NCBI RefSeq assembly: GCF_023155095.1
Contig: NZ_JAKNDA010000008.1
Span: 1-64,000 of the forward strand
Origin: Idiomarina aminovorans
GTDB taxonomy: Bacteria > Pseudomonadota > Gammaproteobacteria > Enterobacterales > Alteromonadaceae
Direction: 5' to 3'
Length of the DNA: 64,000 bases
Shown here in pieces: positions 18,755-28,318 of this stretch (within the stretch, counting starts at the first letter, position 1; every line of letters starts with the position of its first letter). The notes below the pieces were generated by a model, which was not told where the DNA came from, did no database searches, and saw nothing but the letters and a program-made list of their open reading frames with translations. Both the position numbers and the translations under genes were made by a program.

Positions 18755-20011
18755 ATGCTTAAATCTGAGATGAACATTGCCGACTTTGACGCGGACTTAT
18801 GGCAGGCGATGCAAGGCGAAGTTGAACGCCAGGAACAACACATCGAGCTTATCGCATCGGAAAATTATACCAGTCCGCGGGTGATGCAAGCTCAGGGCTC
18901 ACAACTGACTAATAAATATGCCGAAGGCTATCCGCATAAGCGTTACTACGGTGGCTGCGAGTTTGTTGATAAAGTTGAAGACTTAGCCATTGAGCGAGCG
19001 AAAGAGTTGTTTGGTGCAAAATATGCCAATGTTCAACCACACTCAGGTTCTCAGGCAAATACTGCCGCATTCATGGCACTGATGGAAGCCGGCGATACTT
19101 TTCTGGGTATGAGCCTGGCTCACGGCGGTCACCTGACACATGGCTCAGGTGTTAATTTCTCCGGTAAGTTATACAATGCGGTTTCTTATGGTCTGGATGA
19201 AGCCACTGGTGAAATCGACTACGCCGACGTTGAAAAGCTGGCGCTAGAGCATAAACCTAAGGTTATTGTGGCTGGTTTTTCCGCGTATTCCGGCATTGTT
19301 GACTGGAAGAAATTCCGTGAAATTGCCGATAAAGTCAATGCCTACTTAATGGTCGATATGGCGCATGTAGCCGGTTTGGTTGCAGCAGGCGAGTATCCTG
19401 ACCCAGTGCCTCATGCGCATGTGTTAACCACAACCACGCATAAAACTCTGGCAGGTCCACGTGGTGGTTTGATCATATCCGGTAGCGATGACGAAAAACT
19501 GCATAAAAAATTAAACAGTGCGGTATTTCCGGGGAATCAGGGCGGTCCTTTGTGTCATGTTATCGCTGGTAAAGCCGTTGCTTTCCAGGAAGCGTTACAA
19601 CCGGAATTTAAAGAGTATCAAAAACAAGTATTAGTAAACGCGAACGCGATGGTGAAAACCATGCAGGCGCGCGGCTACAAGATCGTTTCTAACGGCACCC
19701 AAAACCATCTATTCCTGGTTGACCTTATTGATAAAGACATTACTGGTAAAGATGCAGACGCTGCATTAGGGAATGCCTTTATTACCGTGAACAAGAATGC
19801 GGTTCCGAATGACCCGCGTTCTCCGTTTGTGACGTCAGGGTTGCGTTTAGGCACGCCGGCAATTACCCGCCGTGGCTTTAAGGAAGCAGAAGCTGAGCAG
19901 GTTGCTAACTGGATTTGTGACGTTCTGGACGATATTGCTAACGAAAGCAAAATCAGCGAAGTTCGAGAGCAAGTTAAAGCGCTATGCGCTAAGTTTCCGG
20001 TTTACGGTTAA
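18755..20011 (+). CDS. glyA: Serine hydroxymethyltransferase
   Basis: GlyA interconverts serine and glycine with tetrahydrofolate, the main source of one-carbon units. The 418-residue PLP enzyme shows the PLP-lysine motif [14 protein letters not shown], the N-terminal [10 protein letters not shown] substrate segment and the YPGKRYYGG-like region (YPHKRYYGG). Length equals that of E. coli GlyA (417). A GGAGAG ribosome site stands a few bases before the ATG. glyA diverges from ettA over ~160 bases and is followed after 39 bases by nrdR, an order conserved in gammaproteobacteria. Confidence 0.98.
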   Translation: MLKSEMNIADFDADLWQAMQGEVERQEQHIELIASENYTSPRVMQAQGSQLTNKYAEGYPHKRYYGGCEFVDKVEDLAIERAKELFGAKYANVQPHSGSQANTAAFMALMEAGDTFLGMSLAHGGHLTHGSGVNFSGKLYNAVSYGLDEATGEIDYADVEKLALEHKPKVIVAGFSAYSGIVDWKKFREIADKVNAYLMVDMAHVAGLVAAGEYPDPVPHAHVLTTTTHKTLAGPRGGLIISGSDDEKLHKKLNSAVFPGNQGGPLCHVIAGKAVAFQEALQPEFKEYQKQVLVNANAMVKTMQARGYKIVSNGTQNHLFLVDLIDKDITGKDADAALGNAFITVNKNAVPNDPRSPFVTSGLRLGTPAITRRGFKEAEAEQVANWICDVLDDIANESKISEVREQVKALCAKFPVYG

Positions 20012-20050
20012 TTGCTCGCTGAGGCTGAGCGCACTTAAAGGAGTCAGGCA

Positions 20051-20500
20051 ATGCATTGTCCATTTTGCGGCACACAAGATACTAAGGTTATCGATTCGCG
20101 ATTAGTTGCGGATGGCGCCTCAGTCCGTCGCAGGCGTGAGTGTAATCATTGCAAAGAGCGCTTTACCACCTTTGAAACTGCTGAGCTGGTTATGCCCAGA
20201 GTGATAAAAACCGATGGTTCACGCGAGCCGTTCAACGAAGACAAATTGCGAAATGGTTTTCTAAGAGCGCTGGAAAAACGGCCGGTCAGCCTTGAACTGA
20301 TGGAGCAGGCCATTAACAAAATTAAATCCAGTATTCGTGCCACTGGTGAGCGAGAAATCACCAGTAACTTTATTGGCAGTCTGGTTATGGAAAACCTTAA
20401 GCAAATTGATAAAGTGGCTTATGTCCGTTTCGCCTCGGTTTATCGCTCATTCGAGGATATCCGTGAGTTTGGTGAAGAAATAGCGCGCCTGAATGACTGA
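20051..20500 (+). CDS. nrdR: Transcriptional repressor NrdR
   Basis: NrdR represses ribonucleotide reductase operons in response to (d)ATP. The 149-residue protein has the N-terminal zinc ribbon (CPFCG ... CNHCKERF, about residues 3-35) that contacts NrdR boxes and then the ATP-cone domain (about 46-136). Length matches the family. A strong AAAGGAG ribosome site precedes the ATG. The stop overlaps the ribD start by 8 nt, so nrdR and ribD are coupled as in E. coli. Confidence 0.98.
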   Translation: MHCPFCGTQDTKVIDSRLVADGASVRRRRECNHCKERFTTFETAELVMPRVIKTDGSREPFNEDKLRNGFLRALEKRPVSLELMEQAINKIKSSIRATGEREITSNFIGSLVMENLKQIDKVAYVRFASVYRSFEDIREFGEEIARLND

Positions 20501-21629
20501 CTTAAAGCAACAACAGCAATTACAGCGTGATCATCATATGATGCACCGTGCTTTACTGTTAGCACGACGGGGGGTAATGACAACCCGGCCGAACCCGGCT
20601 GTGGGTTGTGTCATTACGGTTAACCACCGGGTTGTTGCCGAAGGCTGGCACCATCAGGCTGGAGAGCCCCATGCGGAAGTGCATGCGTTGCGCGTTGCCG
20701 GGCAACAGGCAAAAGGTGCCACGGCTTATGTGACACTGGAACCTTGTAGTCACATGGGGCGAACCCCCCCTTGTTCGGACGCTTTGATTGAAGCTGGCAT
20801 TGCCCGCGTGGTGGTGGCCATGCAAGACCCTAATCCCCGTGTCAGCGGCAACGGTGTTAAGCGTCTGAAAGACGCTGGTGTGGTTGTTGAAGTAGGGGTT
20901 TTAGAAGCCGCCGCAGAGCGCTTAAACCCCGGATTTATTTCGCGTATGACCCTTCAGCGGCCATGGTTAACCCTAAAAATGGCAACATCGCTGGATGGGA
21001 AAACGGCGTTGTCGGATGGGCGAAGTCAATGGATTACATCGGCCGAAGCTCGCAGCGACGTGCAATTTTACCGTGCACAAGCGGATGCAATTTTAAGCGG
21101 TGCGGCGACCGTTTTGGCCGATAATCCAAAGTTAACGGTGCGTGTTGAGCAGTGGCCAAAATCACGTCAATTGCCTGAACCGTTGAAGCAGCCGGTGCGT
21201 ATTATTATCGACAGTCAGCATCGGGTGAGTGACGATGCCAGACTGTTTGATTCTCCGGCGCCGGTTTGGCTGGTTCGGACAACACCGGGTAATGCCAGCC
21301 GTCACCCGCATTGTCATGAATTGATTGTCTCAGCAGATAAGAATGGCAAAGTTTGCCTGAAAGCGCTGATGGTTGAATTAGCGAACCGTGAAATTAATCA
21401 ACTTTGGACGGAGTGCGGTGCAAACTTAGCCGGTGCTCTTATTGAACAGCAGTTATGCGACAGATTGATGATTTACAGTTCTGAGCAGATATTAGGCCAC
21501 CAGGGCCGATCGGTTATCGATATGGCTGAGCCGATAAATTTAGCTTGCGCACCAAGATTTAAAATTATTGACCGTCGGCAGGTAGGCCCGGATCAACGCT
21601 TGGTTGCCGTACCTCATACACAAGATTAA
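20493..21629 (+). CDS. ribD: Riboflavin biosynthesis deaminase/reductase RibD
   Basis: RibD is bifunctional: the N-terminal domain deaminates the pyrimidine intermediate and the C-terminal domain reduces its ribosyl group. Deaminase zinc motifs are visible (HAEVHAL, and [15 protein letters not shown]). The reductase begins near residue 150 with [12 protein letters not shown] and contains the [13 protein letters not shown] segment. At 378 residues it is of normal size. It sits between nrdR and ribBX. ribE, usually next in Shewanella-like operons, is absent here, so ribE and ribH must be elsewhere. Confidence 0.97.
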   Translation: MTDLKQQQQLQRDHHMMHRALLLARRGVMTTRPNPAVGCVITVNHRVVAEGWHHQAGEPHAEVHALRVAGQQAKGATAYVTLEPCSHMGRTPPCSDALIEAGIARVVVAMQDPNPRVSGNGVKRLKDAGVVVEVGVLEAAAERLNPGFISRMTLQRPWLTLKMATSLDGKTALSDGRSQWITSAEARSDVQFYRAQADAILSGAATVLADNPKLTVRVEQWPKSRQLPEPLKQPVRIIIDSQHRVSDDARLFDSPAPVWLVRTTPGNASRHPHCHELIVSADKNGKVCLKALMVELANREINQLWTECGANLAGALIEQQLCDRLMIYSSEQILGHQGRSVIDMAEPINLACAPRFKIIDRRQVGPDQRLVAVPHTQD

Positions 21630-21642
21630 AAGGTAAAGCGTT

Positions 21643-22758
21643 ATGTCACTGCATAGCACAGAAGAGATTATCGACGACATTCGTCAGGGAAAAATGGTTA
21701 TCCTGATGGACGATGAAGATCGCGAAAACGAGGGCGATATTATTATTGCAGCTGAATGCGCGACGCCTGAGGCTATTAATTTTATGGCCCGTTATGGGCG
21801 AGGACTCATTTGTTTAACCCTGACTGAAGAGCGGTGTAAGCAGTTGAATCTGCCGTTAATGGTGGACAAAAACAATGCGCCTTACGCAACAAACTTTACG
21901 GTTTCTATAGAAGCCGCTGAGGGAGTAACCACCGGTATATCAGCAGCCGACAGAGCAAAAACGGTATTGGATGCAGTAAAGAAAGACGCACAGCCAGAAG
22001 ATTTAGTGATGCCGGGTCATATATTCCCGCTAAAGGCGAAGTCAGGCGGCGTACTGAACCGGGCGGGGCATACGGAAGCCGGCTGTGATCTCGCCCGTTT
22101 AGCCGGATTTGAACCCGCTTCTGTTATCGTGGAAGTGCTGAACGAAGACGGTACCATGGCCCGCCGTCCGGATCTTGAAGCTTTTGCAAAAGAGCACGAC
22201 ATTAAAGTTGGCACTATCGCTGACCTCATTGAATACCGTTCAATCCAGGAAAAAACCATAGAGCGGGTGGCGGAGTGTGATCTACCCACCGCGTTTGGTA
22301 AATTTCAGTTAATCACGTATCAGGACACCATCGATCAGCAAGTGCATTATGCCCTTATTCACGGTGATCTCTCGCAGGATAAAGTCACGAATGTCAGGGT
22401 TCACTTACAGGATACCTTTCACGATACGTTTTTAACGGAACGGGCTGCAAAACGCAGTTGGCCTATTCAAAAAGCCATGTCTTATATAGCAGAGCACGAT
22501 GGGGTATTAGTTATTATCGGTCGTCAGCAAACACCGGATAATATTATTGCTCAAGTGCGGGAGTTCGAGGCACAAGATAAAGGTGAGCATAAGCCGACAA
22601 CGTCAGCATCAAGTGCGTCTCGTAATGTTGGCTTAGGTTCACAAATTCTGGCCGACCTTAATATTCATAAAATGCACTTAATGAGCTCGCCAAAACGTTA
22701 CTCTGCATTGTCAGGCTTTGGCCTAGAAGTGGTCGACTTTATTGAAGATAAAGACTAA
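21643..22758 (+). CDS. ribBX: DHBP synthase with degenerate RibA-like domain (RibBX type)
   Basis: Residues ~1-205 form a complete 3,4-dihydroxy-2-butanone-4-phosphate synthase (RibB), with the acidic [10 protein letters not shown] motif and [13 protein letters not shown]. The rest (~206-371) aligns by position with GTP cyclohydrolase II. It lacks the zinc-binding cysteines (the GHxxxCxC-type triad) and the catalytic stretch, so cyclohydrolase activity is unlikely. This is the RibBX architecture described in Shewanella, where only DHBP synthase works and the C-terminal part is non-catalytic. A separate RibA is then required elsewhere. The stop overlaps the stop of the convergent panE-like gene. 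Confidence 0.88.
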   Translation: MSLHSTEEIIDDIRQGKMVILMDDEDRENEGDIIIAAECATPEAINFMARYGRGLICLTLTEERCKQLNLPLMVDKNNAPYATNFTVSIEAAEGVTTGISAADRAKTVLDAVKKDAQPEDLVMPGHIFPLKAKSGGVLNRAGHTEAGCDLARLAGFEPASVIVEVLNEDGTMARRPDLEAFAKEHDIKVGTIADLIEYRSIQEKTIERVAECDLPTAFGKFQLITYQDTIDQQVHYALIHGDLSQDKVTNVRVHLQDTFHDTFLTERAAKRSWPIQKAMSYIAEHDGVLVIIGRQQTPDNIIAQVREFEAQDKGEHKPTTSASSASRNVGLGSQILADLNIHKMHLMSSPKRYSALSGFGLEVVDFIEDKD

Positions 22759-23666
22759 TAAGCGTAACGCTTCTGGAATTCATCGAGTAATGCCTGGTGA
22801 GTCGGTGTGGCAATGCCGGCTGACTCACCGGTCTTAATCAAATAGCCGGTTAGCTGTTGTATTTCAGTGCGCTTTTGTTGTTTGATATCTTGTAGCATTG
22901 ACGAATGGTTTGATGCGGTTTCCTGTGCTACCCGAAGCACTTCCCGGTAGCAATTGTCGCGGGTGAATGACACATTTTGACTGTTCGCAACAGCAACGGC
23001 TTCAACCACCAAGTTGTAGAGTTGTTCCTGCCATTTATCTTTTAACAATTCGCCGTTAACACATTGATGAATGGCCGTTAGCGGATTTATAACACAGTTA
23101 ATAATCAGTTTTAGCCAGCGCTTTTCACTCAGCTCTTGCTCAAATACAAGTGGAGGAAAAGTCGCTTGTAAAATAGACCAGGGAGAGAATTCTGTTTGTT
23201 CTGTTTCCTTTTCTGCTTCAAGCCAGCTGCGACCAACCCCTCGATGTTCTATGCAAATTTCACCGTTATTATTTCGATTTTTAACAGCGCCGTGAGTGGT
23301 CACCATATGACGCAAATTAAGTCCTTTTAAAGCCTCCGGCAACTGCACCATGCCGTTATGGCTAAGCAGAACAGGCATCGTTTTTTGAAAGCCATCTAAT
23401 GCCGTTATTTGCTTTAGGGCATCGATAACATCAAAAGCTTTGACCGCAACTAAGAAAATACTGTTCTCAGGCAGTGGTAAGTGAACAACTGGAGCGCTAT
23501 GGTTGATTTTTGCTCCAGAACGGATAACTTGCCAGTTTACCGTGTTGTGTTCAGTAAGGCGTGGCAATATAGAGACGGATTGCCCGTGTTCAAGCAAGCT
23601 GCCTGCAATCAGGCCACTAATGGCACCGGGTCCTAATATGACCCAGTTGGGGCTAATCCTTGTCAC
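22755..23666 (-). CDS. panE: 2-dehydropantoate 2-reductase (PanE/ApbA family)
   Basis: Ketopantoate reductases make pantoate with NADPH for coenzyme A synthesis. The 303-residue product has the N-terminal nucleotide loop ([13 protein letters not shown]), a VAVKAFD segment and a C-terminal domain with the conserved Lys/Asn helix ([21 protein letters not shown]) and a serine-rich SSMLQDI near residue 250, both typical of PanE. It uses a GTG start that overlaps the upstream ampG end by 14 nt. Other members of the broad ApbA family act on different keto acids, so the substrate is inferred. Confidence 0.85.
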   Translation of the reverse strand: MTRISPNWVILGPGAISGLIAGSLLEHGQSVSILPRLTEHNTVNWQVIRSGAKINHSAPVVHLPLPENSIFLVAVKAFDVIDALKQITALDGFQKTMPVLLSHNGMVQLPEALKGLNLRHMVTTHGAVKNRNNNGEICIEHRGVGRSWLEAEKETEQTEFSPWSILQATFPPLVFEQELSEKRWLKLIINCVINPLTAIHQCVNGELLKDKWQEQLYNLVVEAVAVANSQNVSFTRDNCYREVLRVAQETASNHSSMLQDIKQQKRTEIQQLTGYLIKTGESAGIATPTHQALLDEFQKRYAY

Positions 23667-24996
23667 GGTTTTTCTCCAACGCTGTTAATGGCTTACGAAT
23701 AACCCATAGGAAAATAAGACTGGGTATAACCATTACAGCGGTTAGCACGAAAAACAGCGCCCAGTTTCCATTCATTGAATCGACAATAACGCCACTGTAA
23801 GAAGCTAATGCGGTTTTACCTAAGGTGCCGAGTGAGGCCATAAGAGCGTACTGGGTGGCGGTGAAGGTGCGGTTGCACAGCAAACTGATAAAAGCGACAA
23901 AGGCTACGGTTGACCAAGCACTGGTAAAGCCATCTATCAAAACCGCGCTGAGGAAAAGGCTGGTGTCAGGGCCAACCAGTGCAATCCAGGAAAACATCAG
24001 GTTAGATGCGGCCATCGCTACGCCGCCAATCATTAAACCTTTAACTATCCCTAGTCTCAGGTTAACGGCACTGCCAAGCAGTGCAAAAACAATAGTCACC
24101 CACCAGGTAACAAGTTTTGAATAGGTACCGATTTCCGCGTTGGTAAAGCCGACTTCCTTATAAAACACAATCGACATTCGGCCGAGAAAAGCTTCACCTA
24201 TTTTAAACAGAAAGATAAAGGCAAGAATTGAGAAAGCCAGTTTGACGCCGTTACGGGAAAAAAACTCTCCAATAGGCTGAACTACAGTAACAGAAATCCG
24301 TTCCTTCATTGCTGGCCAATAGTTGGTGAGCTCAGTCTTTATAATTGGGTCCTGGTGATAGGTGGTACGGCGGACAACGAGCACGACTGAGGCCAACCCC
24401 AGCATGACGCAGCCCAGGCCGAAGTAGGCATGTTGCCATTGCCAGTTTACACCATCGACAAAAAAGAACGGCAGGGCACCTAAACCACTGTAGCCGGTCC
24501 ACCATCCGGCGGTTGTCATTGCTGCACCGGCACTTTGTAGACGGCCTTCGGTTTCTGCGAAAGACTCGATTCGGTAGGCATCAATCGCAATATCCTGAGT
24601 TGCAGAACTTACTGCAATACCCAGCGCGATTATTCCGACCAGATGGAGGTTATTGGTAATATCCAGACAGGCTAATGCGAAACAGCCGCTCGCGATTAGC
24701 ATCTGGCAGAGAAAAATCCAGCTTCTTCGTTGACCCAGCAAACGGGTAAGCAGCGGAAACTTGAAATTGTCTATAAGAGGAGCCCATAAGAAGTTTATTG
24801 AGTAAGCCACTGAAACAGCACCAAAGTAACCAATGGTTGAGCGGGTAAGGCCGACTTCCTGCAACCACGCTGAAAGGGCTGAGCCAATCATCACCCACGG
24901 AAAACCGCTGGCAAGGCCCAGAACAAAAATAACTAATACGCGAGGCTGTTTGTAGACTTTCAAGTCTTGCCAGAAAGTCAGTTTTGTTAACGCCAT
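23653..24996 (-). CDS. ampG: Muropeptide permease AmpG (MFS)
   Basis: AmpG imports anhydro-muropeptides for cell-wall recycling and beta-lactamase signalling. The 447-residue protein has about 12 membrane helices, a GFPWVMIGSALSAWLQE N-terminal helix and the DIAIDAYRIE motif in the early loop that marks AmpG. Its neighbours support this: yajG and a cyclophilin gene lie upstream, and yajG-ampG are adjacent in E. coli. Its ATG shares one base with the cyclophilin stop codon. Confidence 0.93.
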   Translation of the reverse strand: MALTKLTFWQDLKVYKQPRVLVIFVLGLASGFPWVMIGSALSAWLQEVGLTRSTIGYFGAVSVAYSINFLWAPLIDNFKFPLLTRLLGQRRSWIFLCQMLIASGCFALACLDITNNLHLVGIIALGIAVSSATQDIAIDAYRIESFAETEGRLQSAGAAMTTAGWWTGYSGLGALPFFFVDGVNWQWQHAYFGLGCVMLGLASVVLVVRRTTYHQDPIIKTELTNYWPAMKERISVTVVQPIGEFFSRNGVKLAFSILAFIFLFKIGEAFLGRMSIVFYKEVGFTNAEIGTYSKLVTWWVTIVFALLGSAVNLRLGIVKGLMIGGVAMAASNLMFSWIALVGPDTSLFLSAVLIDGFTSAWSTVAFVAFISLLCNRTFTATQYALMASLGTLGKTALASYSGVIVDSMNGNWALFFVLTAVMVIPSLIFLWVIRKPLTALEKNRDKD

Positions 24997-25586
24997 CAGT
25001 TTTGCGGTATAACCTCAATACGTTTTAAAATGGGCGGGTCGACAGGCACGTCAGCCCAGCCTATATCATCACTGTACGCCTGTGACTCAAGTTCAGCCAT
25101 GGCTTCGAGTACATCTAACCCTTCAACTATACGGCCAAAGACCGCATAGCCCCAGTCGCCATTGTCAGGATCCAGTGAGCTGTTGTCATTTAAGTTAAAG
25201 AAGAACTGGCGGGTACCGGAGTGCGGCTTGCGTTCACGCGCCATGGCAATAGTGCCATATTCATTGTTAAGGCCGTTACCGGATTCGTTGGCTATTTTTT
25301 CATAGTGAGGTTTGCCCTGAAAATCTTCGTTATAGCCCCCGCCCTGAATAACAAAGTCCGGTACCAACCGATGAAATATTGTGTCGTTGTATTGAGCTTT
25401 CTTTATGTAGCGGAAAAAGTTTTTAACCGTTAAAGGTGCAGCGTCGCGGTTTAACTCAACCACAATGTCGCCCATCGAAGTCACCATCTTTACTCTTGGA
25501 AAAGGATTGTCCGGCTGAATTTCGGCGTGGCTTATGCCAATAAAGAATGCCGCCGCAATGCCAATAAAATAGTTAAACCATCTCAT
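24996..25586 (-). CDS. Periplasmic cyclophilin-type peptidyl-prolyl isomerase
   Basis: The 196-residue protein begins with a Sec signal peptide (YFIGIAAAFFIGISHA, cleavage near residue 21). A bacterial cyclophilin domain follows, with IFHRLVPDFVIQGG (catalytic Arg), GTIAMARERKPHSGTRQFFFN and YAVFGRIVEGLDV. It should catalyse cis-trans isomerisation of prolyl bonds in the periplasm, like PpiA. It lies between yajG and ampG, three bases from the yajG stop, in one minus-strand operon. Confidence 0.93.
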   Translation of the reverse strand: MRWFNYFIGIAAAFFIGISHAEIQPDNPFPRVKMVTSMGDIVVELNRDAAPLTVKNFFRYIKKAQYNDTIFHRLVPDFVIQGGGYNEDFQGKPHYEKIANESGNGLNNEYGTIAMARERKPHSGTRQFFFNLNDNSSLDPDNGDWGYAVFGRIVEGLDVLEAMAELESQAYSDDIGWADVPVDPPILKRIEVIPQN

Positions 25587-25588
25587 CG

Positions 25589-26134
25589 TTAAAAATCCTT
25601 TTGTTCTGGCAGTCGTAGCTTAGGATCGTTCGCAATATCTGTAACTACCGAATTTAATAACTGTTTGAACTGGCGTTCGATAGTAGCCTGAGCTGGTTTA
25701 AGACCGCCGCTTGAGCGGTAGGTTCCAGAGTAGAAGTTACTGTAGCGACGATTATCGCGAGTTGCCTCAACGCGAATGGTAATACTGTGCTCAAGCTCAT
25801 ACTTAATGGTATGAAGGGTGGCGTCAATTAAGGCTTTTTCAATACTCACGTACCAGCTAAGGCCATTGTTACTATCAGAGCCTGTGACTGGCTGTAACGC
25901 CTCTTCAACTATGCGGGTTAAAGGTCTTTGAGCCGGAGTGAATTCAGCTTTGTCTTGTTCTTTTTTATGGCGATACAGGTAAGAATAAGAGCGTTTATCT
26001 CTGATTTCTAATTTACTCACTGGCGTGTTGAGCTTATTGACAACGCTGTCAGCACTAATAATTAAGGGATCAGGCTGACTCTGACAAGCACTCACAAAAA
26101 GTACAAAAGCTGCGGCAAATAGTGTTCGAAACAT
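25589..26134 (-). CDS. yajG: YajG-family outer-membrane lipoprotein
   Basis: The 181-residue product has a lipoprotein signal (FAAAFVLFVSAC, Cys at about residue 17; serine at +2 of the C-S-Q-S start favours the outer membrane). It then has the YajG-type domain with repeated short beta segments and a C-terminal LLNSVVTDIANDPKL helix. The function of YajG is not known. Position upstream of ampG matches E. coli. It is the first gene of the minus-strand group and diverges from the ketoacyl synthase gene over 129 bases. Confidence 0.85.
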   Translation of the reverse strand: MFRTLFAAAFVLFVSACQSQPDPLIISADSVVNKLNTPVSKLEIRDKRSYSYLYRHKKEQDKAEFTPAQRPLTRIVEEALQPVTGSDSNNGLSWYVSIEKALIDATLHTIKYELEHSITIRVEATRDNRRYSNFYSGTYRSSGGLKPAQATIERQFKQLLNSVVTDIANDPKLRLPEQKDF

Positions 26135-26200
26135 GTGGTTAATCCTTTTTTATGGCGGTCATTCACCTAGCGTCGATTCGTGCTATGATACGCTGAAACG

Positions 26201-26236
26201 GTATCGTCATAAAACACCCTACTATTATGACGATAC
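26201..26236. promoter_or_regulatory. 12-bp perfect inverted repeat upstream of the ketoacyl synthase gene
   Basis: GTATCGTCATAA (26201-26212) and TTATGACGATAC (26225-26236) are exact reverse complements with a 12-base spacer. The repeat lies just downstream of a TATGAT -10-like hexamer (26184-26189) and 27 bases before the GTG start. It lacks a T run, so it is not a terminator. Operator or 5'-UTR hairpin are both possible. Confidence 0.65.
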
Positions 26237-26263
26237 TAGCCGACAGAAGTAAAAGGTTTTGCC

Positions 26264-27352
26264 GTGACTAAATTTGCTGAAATTACCGGTTGGGGAAAAT
26301 GTCTGCCGCCGGCTGTAATGACCAATGATGATCTTGCAACCTTTTTGGAAACATCCGACGAATGGATTGTTTCACGAACAGGAATTTCCGAGCGTCGAGT
26401 GAGCCATGTCGGTACATCCGAGCTGGCAACCGTTGCTGCTCGCAATGCGCTGGCGGCAGCTGACTTAGACCCCAATGAGTTGGATTTAATTATTGTCGGT
26501 ACCTGTACAGCCGATGAGCTTATTCCTAACGTCGCCTCTAAAGTGCAACAAAACATTGGCTCAAAGAACGCGGCGGCTTTTGATTTGAATGCAGCATGCA
26601 GTAGTTTCTTGTACGCCATGCACGTTGCCACTCAAGGCATAAAAACCGGTGTACATAAAAAGGTATTGCTGATTGGTGCCGAGCGTTTGACTCGTATTCT
26701 CGACTGGACCAAGCGCGAAAGTGCGGTGTTATTTGGTGACGGTGCCGGCGCTATGATTCTGGAAGCGACAGATGAAGAAGTTGGCTTATTGGCCAGTCAT
26801 ATTAGCTGTGACGCAGATGCACGCGACGTGCTGAGTCTTGATTTCGGTTCCAATTTTGACCGGTTCAATTTTGACGGTATTATGCAGTTTGATTTTGTGG
26901 GTCAGGAAATATACAAGCGTGCTGTGAAAGGTATGAGCGCGGCAGTCCACAATGTATTTCAGCAAACTGGCATGACAACCGATGATATTGACGCGCTTAT
27001 TCCACATCAGGCCAATAAGCGTTTAATCGATTTTCTTGGGAAAATGTGTAAAGTTCCGAGTGAAAAAACCGTTATTAATATTCAAAAATACGGCAATACC
27101 TCTTCGGCCACTTTACCTATAGCCTTTGCTGAAGCTGCTGATAATGGCATTATCAAGCCTGGTGACAGTATTATGTCCGCGGTGTTTGGCGGTGGACTCA
27201 CCTGCGGTGCCGGGTTAATAAAGTGGGGACAAAGGGTGACACCCAAGCGCCCTAACCAGATGGAATTACCGGCAGGTGACAAGACGGCATTAGAATTGAT
27301 TGTACCTATGCATGAAGCAACTAAAAAAGCATGGAAGAATCGCGATCAGTAA
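26264..27352 (+). CDS. 3-oxoacyl-ACP synthase III (FabH-like)
   Basis: The 362-residue thiolase-fold protein has the KAS III Cys-His-Asn triad: Cys112 in NAACSSF, His in IPHQANKR and Asn in YGNTSSA. It also has the SDEWIVSRTGISERR segment of the family. Such enzymes start fatty-acid or related chains from acyl-CoA and malonyl-ACP. It is longer than housekeeping FabH (~317 residues), with ~35 extra C-terminal residues, and is not in a fab cluster. It is therefore probably a second, specialised KAS III. A GTG start is used with AAAAGG upstream. It is followed by an enoyl-CoA hydratase gene, and the two probably work together on an unidentified acyl substrate. Confidence 0.85.
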   Translation: MTKFAEITGWGKCLPPAVMTNDDLATFLETSDEWIVSRTGISERRVSHVGTSELATVAARNALAAADLDPNELDLIIVGTCTADELIPNVASKVQQNIGSKNAAAFDLNAACSSFLYAMHVATQGIKTGVHKKVLLIGAERLTRILDWTKRESAVLFGDGAGAMILEATDEEVGLLASHISCDADARDVLSLDFGSNFDRFNFDGIMQFDFVGQEIYKRAVKGMSAAVHNVFQQTGMTTDDIDALIPHQANKRLIDFLGKMCKVPSEKTVINIQKYGNTSSATLPIAFAEAADNGIIKPGDSIMSAVFGGGLTCGAGLIKWGQRVTPKRPNQMELPAGDKTALELIVPMHEATKKAWKNRDQ

Positions 27353-27372
27353 TCAGTGACAGGAGACGTATT

Positions 27373-28122
27373 TTGAGTAATGAAGAACGGGTACAAGTTT
27401 CACAAGATAACGGCGTTGTCCGCATACGTCTGAATCGACCGGAAAAGAAGAATGCTTTTACTCAGGCTATGTATACAACCTGCAACGAGGCTTTAAAAGC
27501 CGCAGATAACGACGCTTCTGTTCATGCGGTACTTTTTGAGTCCAGCGGTGACAGTTTTTCTGCCGGTAACGATTTAAATGATTTTTTAGCCGTCGAAAAT
27601 CTGGATGAGTCAGCTCCGCCTTTTCAGTTCTTACACACACTTGCGCAGGTTGAAGTACCTATAGTCGCCGCTGTCAACGGACTGGCCATCGGTATAGGTA
27701 CAACGCTCTTACTGCATTGCGACCTGGTTTACAGCAGCGATGATGCGGTGTTTGCATTACCTTTTGTGCAACTTGGGTTGTTACCTGAAGCTGCATCAAG
27801 TTTATTACTGCCGCAAATTTGCGGGTATCAAAAAGCTGCAGAGTTACTTCTGCTTGGCGAAAATTTCGATGCGCAAACAGCTCAGCAAGCCGGTTTTGTT
27901 AATCATGTGGTTTCCGTTGAACGTTTGCCTATTGTGGTTAGCGAAGCGTTAGATAAACTGCGTAAACAATCCGGTAAGTCGCTGCGAATTTCTAAGCATT
28001 TATTAAAACAGCCGGCTGAGTCGGTAGCTGATCGCATTAGCCGGGAAGCGACATTTTTTGCTAAAGCATTGAACTCGGACGCCGCTCGCCAGGCTATTGC
28101 CGCGAAGCTGCAGAAAAAGTAA
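27373..28122 (+). CDS. Enoyl-CoA hydratase/isomerase family protein
   Basis: The 249-residue crotonase-fold protein shows the oxyanion-hole segments SAGNDLNDF and NGLAIGIGTTLLLHCD, and a LPFVQLGLLPEAAS loop. The glutamate normally found in the second catalytic position of true hydratases appears as PEAAS, where the second acid is missing. Isomerase or a related activity is thus as likely as hydration. I chose the TTG at 27373, which has AGGAG 8 bases upstream. An in-frame ATG at 27331 lies inside the previous gene and lacks a ribosome site. It is co-transcribed with the ketoacyl synthase III gene. Confidence 0.83.
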   Translation: MSNEERVQVSQDNGVVRIRLNRPEKKNAFTQAMYTTCNEALKAADNDASVHAVLFESSGDSFSAGNDLNDFLAVENLDESAPPFQFLHTLAQVEVPIVAAVNGLAIGIGTTLLLHCDLVYSSDDAVFALPFVQLGLLPEAASSLLLPQICGYQKAAELLLLGENFDAQTAQQAGFVNHVVSVERLPIVVSEALDKLRKQSGKSLRISKHLLKQPAESVADRISREATFFAKALNSDAARQAIAAKLQKK

Positions 28123-28141
28123 GCAAAAGGTTTTCTGTGGG

Positions 28142-28170
28142 TTGTTTCAGCCGGGTAACTGGTTCATAAT
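28142..28170 (+). promoter_or_regulatory. Probable promoter of ffs
   Basis: TTGTTT (28142-28147), 17-base spacer and CATAAT (28165-28170) place a start near 28177, about 20 bases before the mature SRP RNA, which is 5'-processed in related bacteria. Confidence 0.6.
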
Positions 28171-28197
28171 GCAGCCCGCTTTGAGTAAAGCGTTTAT

Positions 28198-28312
28198 GGT
28201 GACTCTGCGGGTCCCCTCGCAACGCTAACTGGTGAACCCGGTCAGGCCCGGAAGGGAGCAGCCGTAGTCAGGGATGTGTGTGCCGAGGTGTGGCTGGTAG
28301 AGTCGCCACCCC
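28198..28312 (+). ncRNA. ffs: Signal recognition particle 4.5S RNA
   Basis: The RNA partners Ffh in co-translational targeting of membrane proteins. The apical core GGTCAGGCCCGGAAGGGAGCAGCC is the hallmark SRP tetraloop and symmetric loop region. CCTCGCAACGCTAA, GTGTGCCGAGGTGTGGCTGG and the outer helix GGTGACTCT / AGAGTCGCC complete the long hairpin. Length (~115) equals E. coli 4.5S RNA. Confidence 0.96.
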
Positions 28313-28318
28313 ATTTTA

